A stretch of DNA of 64,000 bases. Origin: Maribacter luteus. Its GTDB lineage: Bacteria > Bacteroidota > Bacteroidia > Flavobacteriales > Flavobacteriaceae. The notes beneath the pieces were generated by a model. That model worked only from the letters and a program-made list of their open reading frames with translations. It searched no databases and was not told the origin of the DNA. The position numbers were made by a program, and so were the translations under genes. Shown here in pieces: positions 8,401 through 15,842 of this stretch. The stretch spans positions 372,001 through 436,000 of the forward strand of contig NZ_WKJH01000030.1 in NCBI RefSeq assembly GCF_009674825.1, given 5' to 3'. Position 1 is the first letter of the stretch, and each line of letters begins with the position of its first letter.

Positions 8401-9618
8401 TCAATTTTTAAAATTAAAGTTGAAGGATTGCGCTTGAGGCAAGGTTACCGAGCAGCGTTCATAAGTATAGATCATCGAGGCGCCATCTGGATTTGTGATT
8501 TCGGCCAACCTGTTTTGAGTGTCAAATAAAACAGTAGATCCTGCTCCTTCACCCTTGGTGAGGGTGAACTTTGAGCAACCTCCATCGCCCCGGCAATCTA
8601 CTTTTTCTTCGGTGATATTTTCGGCTCCCCTAAAAACATCCGGGTGGTACACAAACACCCATTCTACCATTGGATAGCGATTGGGATACACGTGGAGTTC
8701 GTAACCATTGTAAATTATGGGTTCACTGGGCCATTCTACATTAAGGTCGCCGAGCATGTCCTCATTGCCCATACTAAACATTTTTACGATGTTCTTGCCC
8801 ATGTTTTTCACTTCATCAAAAGGGATTTTGTAATAGTTGCCCTTTTCGCCAGAATAGATATAGCCATCTTTGTCCCAATACACAGGACCTGGGTTTTTAC
8901 CTTTACTATGGTATTCCATGCGCATGGCCATGGTATCGAAATCCAGAAAGGAAATAATTTTGTCCTTTTTATGCTCCATCACCATTTTTACGTCCGTATC
9001 AAAGCTGAACTCGTTTGGAATAATTTTTTTACTTCTGTTGTTGGCACTTTCATTATTGCTAGATCTATGAAGATCACTTATTTTCACATCCTGTCCGTCT
9101 CCATCGTCTTCATCACCTTCATCATCAATTATGAGTCCATTGCCATTGGTATCTATGCCATTATTGGGAGTACTGTCCGGGTCTGTTGTGCTACATTTGA
9201 TCAGTTCGGCAGTGGTCATAAGATCGGTATCGTCCAAAACAATTACCATTACAGTCATAACCGCTCGCTTCCATGCATCGAGCGTGCCGACATTCCATAA
9301 TTTGGTGGTTTGGTCGTAGTTGCCATGGGTCACTGAAACATTTGTGATGCTATAACTACTGGGAAAAACTACTTTGGAAACAATGTCGTTGGATGTTGCA
9401 GGGCCTTTATTGTTGACTGCAATGATGAAAGTTACAGCACCCCCAAGTTCAGTAACCATAGGCTGGACACTATTTTGTACATGAAGGTCTGCTTCTTCAT
9501 AGTTAGGCAATACCGTACTGGTAGTTTCTGTTGTTGTACAGTTTGCTTGGGCCATATTAAGGGTGCTGAGCAGCAAAAGTGTTACTATGAAGTGTTTTGT
9601 TATTATGAGAGTTTTCAT
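8401..9618 (-). CDS. Exported DUF11-type protein with novel C-terminal domain
   Basis: 405 residues with a signal peptide ending near AQA. Residues about 45-185 look like a DUF11 (isopeptide-type surface Ig) domain: VNNKGPATSNDIVSKVVFP and a WNVGTLDAWKRAVMTV stretch, ending in the acidic DTNGNGLIIDDEGDEDDGDG. The C-terminal 200 residues resemble those of the next gene upstream: F-D-x-D-x-[MV]-A-M-R, YHPDVFRG, CRGDGGCSKFTL and VLFDTQNRLAEI. The two genes thus share one tail domain joined to different N-terminal parts. The tail's function is unknown; two cysteines in CRGxxxCxKF could form a disulfide. Confidence 0.7.
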   Translation of the reverse strand: MKTLIITKHFIVTLLLLSTLNMAQANCTTTETTSTVLPNYEEADLHVQNSVQPMVTELGGAVTFIIAVNNKGPATSNDIVSKVVFPSSYSITNVSVTHGNYDQTTKLWNVGTLDAWKRAVMTVMVIVLDDTDLMTTAELIKCSTTDPDSTPNNGIDTNGNGLIIDDEGDEDDGDGQDVKISDLHRSSNNESANNRSKKIIPNEFSFDTDVKMVMEHKKDKIISFLDFDTMAMRMEYHSKGKNPGPVYWDKDGYIYSGEKGNYYKIPFDEVKNMGKNIVKMFSMGNEDMLGDLNVEWPSEPIIYNGYELHVYPNRYPMVEWVFVYHPDVFRGAENITEEKVDCRGDGGCSKFTLTKGEGAGSTVLFDTQNRLAEITNPDGASMIYTYERCSVTLPQAQSFNFNFKN

Positions 9619-9637
9619 TTTTTTAGTTTAATGATCA

Positions 9638-10621
9638 TCAATTGTTCTCCATTCCTTTTTTCAATAGGTCTTGCCCAAACATTTTTTTTTCAACGGCGGC
9701 CGGTACTTGTACTTCAACATTTTCGTAGAAGTATTCGATTTTTCCCTTGCCCGATTCAAAATAGGGGTCATTTTTTATGACAATGTTTATTTCAATCAAT
9801 CTGTTTTGATTGTCGAACAAGATGTAGCTGCCCTCATGGCCACTCTCAACTACACTGAATTTGGTGCAATCCATACTGCCTCTACACGCTATTTGTGATT
9901 CTTTATATCTGTCAGCAATCATTTCATCCCTAAAATGTTCAGGTCGGATTACAAATGGAAAGTCTACGTGCATGAACGGATAAACAGCAAGTCCTTGTTT
10001 TTCCATGGCCTCCATCCCTTCAAAAATGCTGCCTTCGGGTAATTTATAGGCACTGGCCATCATACTGGGCGCCATCATGCTCATACCGGGCATTGCAAAT
10101 AGGGACGTTTTGGTATATCGTTGCTCCCTTGGGTTATAACTGATAAAGAAACCCTCACTATCAGTATAGGATGTAAGTGGAGCCCCCGTTACTTGATCAA
10201 CATAGTCCGAGCGCATTGCAACCGCATCGGCATCAAAATAGCTTACCATATTTGATTCTTTTTGTTTATCGTATGAGGTTACCCTAACATCCGAAGTGTA
10301 CCATGCCCATTTGGCATCGATATTTTTTTTCAAGGATGGATTTTCAAACTCGGTTCCAGTCGGTATTTGTTTTTCCTTTTTGTCGAGGTTTTTTTCGGTT
10401 TCCCCAATGTTCTTGGAGTTGTCTTTCTTGTCTTTCCCTCCTTTTGCAATGGAATCTATGGTATTGTTCGTGGTTTTGGACACTTCTTTATCCGTTCTAT
10501 TTAAAACGGTTCGTTCAACTGCATTTTCAGCCACTTTTTTAAGCTTTTTAAAAAACTGGGCTTGTGTAGGCATCGCCAAACACAATGCCAATAGTGTGGT
10601 TATAATTATTTTTGTTTTCAT
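9638..10621 (-). CDS. Exported protein, paralogue of the neighbouring DUF11 protein
   Basis: 327 residues with a signal peptide ending at TQAQ. Residues 25-100 are charged and probably coiled (FKKLKKVAENAVERTVLNRT, then KEVSKTTNNTIDS), like the linker seen in other Bacteroidetes exported proteins. Residues about 105-320 match the tail of the adjacent protein: YFDADAVAMRSDY, PEHFRDE, CRGSMDCTKFSVV and ILFDNQNRLIEI. A methionine-rich loop (FAMPGMSMMAPSMMAS) lies inside the shared domain. It is 19 bases upstream of its paralogue, which suggests a tandem duplication followed by domain swapping. Confidence 0.7.
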   Translation of the reverse strand: MKTKIIITTLLALCLAMPTQAQFFKKLKKVAENAVERTVLNRTDKEVSKTTNNTIDSIAKGGKDKKDNSKNIGETEKNLDKKEKQIPTGTEFENPSLKKNIDAKWAWYTSDVRVTSYDKQKESNMVSYFDADAVAMRSDYVDQVTGAPLTSYTDSEGFFISYNPREQRYTKTSLFAMPGMSMMAPSMMASAYKLPEGSIFEGMEAMEKQGLAVYPFMHVDFPFVIRPEHFRDEMIADRYKESQIACRGSMDCTKFSVVESGHEGSYILFDNQNRLIEINIVIKNDPYFESGKGKIEYFYENVEVQVPAAVEKKMFGQDLLKKGMENN

Positions 10622-10666
10622 AGTGTTTAACTTTTTATGGGTTATAAAATAAATTTGTGAGGTTAG

Positions 10667-10816
10667 TCAGTGCTTTATTATTTCAATGGATTTTATCACT
10701 TTTTCTTTTTCCAAAATATTAAGCGAATATGTTCCTTTTTTAAGATGGTCTATACTCATATAGATATTATTGTTTGTTAGAGGTTTTTGTGGTATTGTAT
10801 CCATAATTGTTTTCAT
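10667..10816 (-). CDS. Small ORF resembling a C-terminal sorting-type module
   Basis: A 49-residue frame from ATG at 10816 to TGA at 10667. Its second half, MSIDHLKKGTYSLNILEKEK followed by VIKSIEIIK, resembles the last strands of type A secretion-sorting or DUF3244-like domains (the '...L-x-K-G-x-Y-x-L-x-I' motif). It has no signal peptide. It is either a real short gene or the 3' end of a decayed one; the ATG favours the former, the missing signal the latter. Confidence 0.4.
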   Translation of the reverse strand: MKTIMDTIPQKPLTNNNIYMSIDHLKKGTYSLNILEKEKVIKSIEIIKH

Positions 10817-11002
10817 TATTTCATTCTAGCCAAAAATGTCCTTTTAGTTACTTTGGAGTAAAAGTAGAAGGGCTTGCACTAGATGGATACCATACATTCG
10901 CCAAAAGATGCAACAAAATGGACAACCCCAAAAAAACATAACGTTTTAAGGGGGTTCAAAGAATTACAATCAAAATTTTATAGGAAGTAAAACGAGAAAA
11001 AA

Positions 11003-14000
11003 TTATGTTTTTATAGAAAATTCGTTGGGGGTACACCCATAAGTTTCTTTAAAACACTTAATAAAATAAGAAGGTGTATTAAAACCTACTTGGTAAGCAA
11101 TTTCAGATACCGTAGCATCGGATTTTTTTAACAGATTGGATGCTAATTTTATACGTTCATTTCTAACAAATTCCGTAGGGGTCATTCCAATAATGGCTTT
11201 TAGTTTACGGTGCAGTTGTCGCTCGCTCATTTGCATTAACCTACTAAATGACTCGTTGTTAAATTCGGTATCGGTAATATGTTCGTCCATCACATTTATT
11301 AGTTGTTCCAAAAACTTAGTTTCGGTGTTGGTAATAGCCAAATCGGGATTGATGTTTAACGAACTTTTATAATGATTGGCCAAACGTTTTTGGACATCAA
11401 TGAGGTTTTTTGTCCTTATTTTTAGCTTTTCAGGATTAAAAGGCTTGGTAATATAATCATCAGCCCCGGTCTTAAAACCTTGTATCTCATTTTCTTCACC
11501 AACTTTGGCTGTCAATAAAATTACCGGAATGTGGCTGGTAAGTGCATTTTGTTTTATTTCATCGCATAGCTCAAACCCATTTTTAATGGGCATCATCACA
11601 TCACTAATAATTAAATCGGGAAGATGTCTTACAGCCATATCCACACCCTCTTTACCATTTTCAGCTTCTAGAATTTTATATTCACCTTCAAAATTTGAAA
11701 CAATAAATGCTCGCATATCCAAAGTGTCATCAACTATTAACAATTGTGGCAGATTTATACTCCTCGTATCAATTAAAACCTCTTTTTCAACTTTATCGGC
11801 TTTAAATTGGTCTATATTCTTTTGATTTGTCTGCACATTGTCATTACCTGTAGAGCTTTCAATAAACTCTGTTTGTTTTACAGGAATAAACAATGTAAAC
11901 TGTATTTTGGAATCCTCCAACGTATGGGCCGAGATAGTACCTTGAGCCAGTTCTACCAATTCCTTAACCAAGGCCAATCCAATGCCAACACCTTCCGAAG
12001 CTTCATTGTCTTGGTAAAATCGTTGAAAAAGTTTTGATAGGTTTTTGCCGTTCATTTGTCGGGTTTCATTTTCCACAATCAAAATAAAAGCACCTTCTTG
12101 TTCATTGGCATGGACCAATACATCACTATTTTCAGGGGCATATTTAATGGCGTTTGAGAGTAGATTAGAAATGGTTTTTTCCATCATATCCCTATCAAAC
12201 CAACAATCTTTCAAATCGTGTATTGTGCTTTGTATGGTTATTTTTCTACCGCGTGCCTTATATTGAAAAGCTTCCACAAGCTGTGCCAATAAAGCGTTTA
12301 AATTACCACGGGATAGATTGAGCGTTCTTTGGCCAGAATCTAAAATTGAAATATCCATCATCTGGTTGATGAGTTCAACCAATCTATCTGTATGTTTTTT
12401 AACCAGACCAAGCTCTCTTCTGTCCCTTTCTGTTAGATTTTCCTTCTTTAGTTGGTTTTCAACCGGACCGGCAATGAGTGAAAGTGGCGTACGGAACTCG
12501 TGGGAAATATTGGCATATAGATTTGTCTTAAGCTCATCTAATTTTTTGAGACGCTCAGTTTCCTCATGTTCCAAGCGCAATTGGTTTTTTACATCTAAGC
12601 GCCATTTTAAATAATAAAATAAGAGATAAGCCAGCAATGCGAACAAAAGCACATAAATTGCCATGGCAAGGTTAGTCGTATACCAAGGTTTTAAAATGGT
12701 AAATGAATAGGTTGTAGGCGCCTCGTTCCAGACACCATCATAATTGCTTGATAATACCTGAAATTCATAGTTATTGGGGGGTAAATTGGTATAATGCGCT
12801 ATATTATTGTTGCTAGCATCAATCCAATGTGAATCGTTGTTAACAAGACGGTATTTATATTGGTTCAGCTCTGGTTGTGAAAATTGTAGAGATGCAAATG
12901 TAAACGACACCGTATTTTGGTTGTGCTGTAACTTTAATTCACTTGTCAAAGGATGTTCTTTGTTGAAAACCTCCATTTTTGTAATGGCCGTTTTGGGGCG
13001 AGCTGGATTTTTTTTAAGTTGTTTTGAGTTAAACCAGTTGAGTCCTTTTATCCCCCCAAAATATAGAATGCCATTTGCAGCATTATGATAAGCTCCGGCA
13101 TTAAATTCGTAGGATTGCAATCCAAAGTAATTGCTATAGTTTTCAATATCTGAAATAGTATCGTTTTCTATGCTGATCTTGGTGATTCCCTTGTTAGAAC
13201 TCAACCATAAATTTCCACTGGAATCTGGTAAAATGCCGTAAATAATATCATTTGGCAGCCCCTCTTTTTTGGTATACGTTGTAACTGTGCCATCTTCAAT
13301 GTGGTATGATTTTAACCCTTTGCCGTTTGTTCCGATCCAAAGCGTGGAATTATCATAGTACAATGAAAAAATCCTATCAGGTATAGCATCAATCTTAGAG
13401 AATTTATCTTCTTTAATATCAAGCTGGTACAACCCATCAAATTCTGTACCTACCCAAAGGGTATTTAAACTTCCTTGCTCAATCGTATTTATATCCTGCT
13501 CAATAGTACTGATATAATAATTTGAAGCTAAGCTTGAATTTTCAGAAGTGAATTGTTTGACAACACCTTTATTTCTATCAAACTGCAGTAAACCATGGTT
13601 GGTGCAAAGCCAAATATTTCCAACAGTGTCTTTAAAAATCTTTAAAACAGTGAATAGTGACGTTTCTTTAAAGGAAGTCATTTTGCCATTGGCATCCATT
13701 ATTTGAAGTCCATGGTTTAGATGCCCTATCCATAAGCTTCCTTTATCAAAAAACAAACTTACAATCCTATCTCCTAAAAGGTTGGAATTTAAAGTTGTAT
13801 AGGTGAAATATTCTTCCCGATATGGGTTTATTCTGGTTAACCCCTTGCCATCGGTGCCAACCCATATGGTGTTTTTACCATCTGTGGTTATTGCCCTTAT
13901 AGCATCAATATTGACGCTTTGTGGCACCTGATCATTAGTCAATACGTTGAACTTTGTCAAATACGCATCATAATAGCACACACCAGCCCCTTGAGTTCCC

Positions 14001-15025
14001 ATCCAAATGGTTCCAGTACTATCTTCATGCAAAAAAAACAATGAATCGGAAGGCAGCGCATTAGGATCCTTTTTATTGCTGGTAAAATTCTGTACGGTTT
14101 TTAAATTGAAATCCACAAGGTAAATACCGTGCCTTTCAGTTGTAATCCAGAGCCGGTCTTCTTTATCAAACAATAGATCCTTAACAATTAAATCCTGGGG
14201 CAAAGGTTGATTTGCAAAACCTCTGAATGCCTCAAAACCAGTATCATTTGGAGTTTTAAAAAAAAGTCCTTTTTCATAACTCCCAAGAAATACAGTGCCT
14301 GTTTTAGACTTCGCGAATCGACTAAATATGGTTTCAGGTGCAAGTTCTATAAACCTATAATTCTCACCCTTAATCTCAATGATACCGTCATCTGTGGTAG
14401 CAAAAATGGAATTGTTGTCTGTTTCCACAAAACTGCAAACCGCAAAATGTTTGTCTTTTGGTTTTAAAATTTGAACCGTGTCCTTGGTTTGATGGTCAAT
14501 TTTGAAAAGCCCTTCACCATAAGTACCAATATAGTAGTTATGATCAGTATCCTGAGCGATAGTTATTACTTGTTCAAATTTTGAAACTTCATGGAAACTA
14601 TCTGTTTTTTGTTGATAGCGATTTAATTTGCCAGAATTAGCCACCACCCATATTATACCAGATCTATCAACGAATAATTCGCCAGATATATACTTTACTT
14701 CTCGCTTTGCATGACTAGAGGGAACATTGTAATGATTAAATTCTCGACCATCGTATTTATTAAGACCATCTTCAGTATTGAACCAAATAAAACCAAGACT
14801 ATCCTGGGCTATGCTCATTACACTATTCTGTGACAAGCCATCCTCAACAGTCAATTGCTTAAAAGCTACTTGTTTATTGAGCTGTGAAAAAGCTGTCTGG
14901 AAAAAAATCCATGTAAATAATAATGTTATTTCAAATTTCAAATTTATATAAGTATAAACAAATAAGATTGTACTAAAAAGACGGATATTTCCAGTTGGCT
15001 TTCCAATACTATATGGACTTGTCAA
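11003..15025 (-). CDS. Hybrid two-component system regulator (HTCS 1)
   Basis: A 1340-residue one-protein two-component system. The N-terminal hydrophobic region is followed by a periplasmic double propeller of Reg_prop repeats (for example DSLGFIWFNTEDGLNKYDG) and a Y_Y_Y domain (about 690-770). A transmembrane helix lies near 785-808. Then come HisKA with His842 in SHEFRTPLSL, an HATPase domain, a receiver with Asp1142 in LIISDVMMP, and a C-terminal AraC-type HTH (about 1245-1340). HTCS proteins bind oligosaccharides outside the inner membrane and activate PUL genes. It diverges from a GH3 gene, across an 817-bp region with a strong palindrome, so that gene is a likely target; the downstream exported-protein run lies on the same strand. 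Confidence 0.9.
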   Translation of the reverse strand: MTSPYSIGKPTGNIRLFSTILFVYTYINLKFEITLLFTWIFFQTAFSQLNKQVAFKQLTVEDGLSQNSVMSIAQDSLGFIWFNTEDGLNKYDGREFNHYNVPSSHAKREVKYISGELFVDRSGIIWVVANSGKLNRYQQKTDSFHEVSKFEQVITIAQDTDHNYYIGTYGEGLFKIDHQTKDTVQILKPKDKHFAVCSFVETDNNSIFATTDDGIIEIKGENYRFIELAPETIFSRFAKSKTGTVFLGSYEKGLFFKTPNDTGFEAFRGFANQPLPQDLIVKDLLFDKEDRLWITTERHGIYLVDFNLKTVQNFTSNKKDPNALPSDSLFFLHEDSTGTIWMGTQGAGVCYYDAYLTKFNVLTNDQVPQSVNIDAIRAITTDGKNTIWVGTDGKGLTRINPYREEYFTYTTLNSNLLGDRIVSLFFDKGSLWIGHLNHGLQIMDANGKMTSFKETSLFTVLKIFKDTVGNIWLCTNHGLLQFDRNKGVVKQFTSENSSLASNYYISTIEQDINTIEQGSLNTLWVGTEFDGLYQLDIKEDKFSKIDAIPDRIFSLYYDNSTLWIGTNGKGLKSYHIEDGTVTTYTKKEGLPNDIIYGILPDSSGNLWLSSNKGITKISIENDTISDIENYSNYFGLQSYEFNAGAYHNAANGILYFGGIKGLNWFNSKQLKKNPARPKTAITKMEVFNKEHPLTSELKLQHNQNTVSFTFASLQFSQPELNQYKYRLVNNDSHWIDASNNNIAHYTNLPPNNYEFQVLSSNYDGVWNEAPTTYSFTILKPWYTTNLAMAIYVLLFALLAYLLFYYLKWRLDVKNQLRLEHEETERLKKLDELKTNLYANISHEFRTPLSLIAGPVENQLKKENLTERDRRELGLVKKHTDRLVELINQMMDISILDSGQRTLNLSRGNLNALLAQLVEAFQYKARGRKITIQSTIHDLKDCWFDRDMMEKTISNLLSNAIKYAPENSDVLVHANEQEGAFILIVENETRQMNGKNLSKLFQRFYQDNEASEGVGIGLALVKELVELAQGTISAHTLEDSKIQFTLFIPVKQTEFIESSTGNDNVQTNQKNIDQFKADKVEKEVLIDTRSINLPQLLIVDDTLDMRAFIVSNFEGEYKILEAENGKEGVDMAVRHLPDLIISDVMMPIKNGFELCDEIKQNALTSHIPVILLTAKVGEENEIQGFKTGADDYITKPFNPEKLKIRTKNLIDVQKRLANHYKSSLNINPDLAITNTETKFLEQLINVMDEHITDTEFNNESFSRLMQMSERQLHRKLKAIIGMTPTEFVRNERIKLASNLLKKSDATVSEIAYQVGFNTPSYFIKCFKETYGCTPNEFSIKT

Positions 15026-15213
15026 TAAGAATTCATATCGAATTAAACTTATGTTTTTTGATTTAAATTACAAATTTCTTAATGCTCTCCCAAAACTTCC
15101 TTTCTTATCAGGTTTTATTTTGGAAAAGCAAATAACAATTGTAAGCCTATATTAAGTGAAAAAGCAAACTAATAATTCGTAGTATAGAAATATTGGAAAG
15201 TATTGGTTAAAAT

Positions 15214-15264
15214 GATATTCATTATTTTATCATAATAACTAAATATGATAAAATAATGAACATC
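15214..15264. repeat. 20-bp inverted repeat, candidate operator
   Basis: Left arm GATATTCATTATTTTATCAT (15214-15233) and right arm ATGATAAAATAATGAACATC (15245-15264) match at 19 of 20 positions around an 11-base loop. No T-run follows directly on either strand, which argues against a simple terminator. It lies about 190 bases upstream of the HTCS 1 start. Confidence 0.7.
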
Positions 15265-15373
15265 CTTTTAAAAAAATTAGAATCACTAACAATCAATGGC
15301 TTTAATCACCATGTCAGGATTTAAATAATCCTACAAAAACCCATATTGCAAGTAAAGTTTCGATTTATTTTAC

Positions 15374-15425
15374 ACAAAAAGTAATTTTCTTTCACAAATA
15401 ACTTTTTGTCTGTTCGGGATGACAG
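15374..15425. other. tRNA 3'-end-like scar with hairpin
   Basis: A 9-bp hairpin (ACAAAAAGT at 15374 with ACTTTTTGT at 15401) is followed four bases later by TCGGGATGACAG (15414-15425). These 12 bases are identical to the 3' end of tRNA-Pro at 46922-46933, in the same orientation. The order hairpin then tRNA end is the same as at 34119-34170, which suggests an old attachment site. The rest of a tRNA is absent. Confidence 0.4.
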
Positions 15426-15842
15426 AAAACTGTAGCATTTAGACATTATAATACATCAATCATTTATAAAAAAAACATTGCCAGTCGATCTTTAAGTGCA
15501 AAATGAATTGATTTATAAATGAGCTACTCTTCATTCTATTTTTGAAAATTCAAGATAACTTATCTGTACGTCGATTAAGTACTAATTTGATGAAAATACG
15601 CTAAACTTATAAAATCAAGACAACCCAACACGAGCCTTTTTTGGCAATAAAAACGGCAACTTCCATATAAGGGTTTTACTATAGCAAGGAGCAACCTTCT
15701 AATTAAATCGGAATTAAAGAATATCACATTTTAGGTATGCTTTTAAAGGGTGATTTGCAACAAATGTTCTAATTAACGCATCAAAAATACAGATATGATT
15801 TTCTTGTAGGGAGTAATTTTACGAGACTAAAAAAATAAAACC

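Larger units (their letters stand above)
15026..15842. other. Long divergent regulatory region between HTCS 1 and GH3
   Basis: 817 AT-rich bases with no convincing gene. It holds a 20-bp palindrome (15214-15264) and a hairpin followed by a tRNA-end-like sequence (15374-15425). Promoters for HTCS 1 and the GH3 gene must lie here. A TAATTTTA about 30 bases before the GH3 ATG resembles the Bacteroidetes -7 element (TAnnTTTG), but without a clear -33 partner it is not called. Confidence 0.5.

Noticed and set aside
8644-9300. Long plus-strand frame (218 codons) opposite the DUF11-type gene
   Set aside because: Histidine- and phenylalanine-rich translation without motifs, fully covered by a gene with signal peptide and domain similarity on the other strand.
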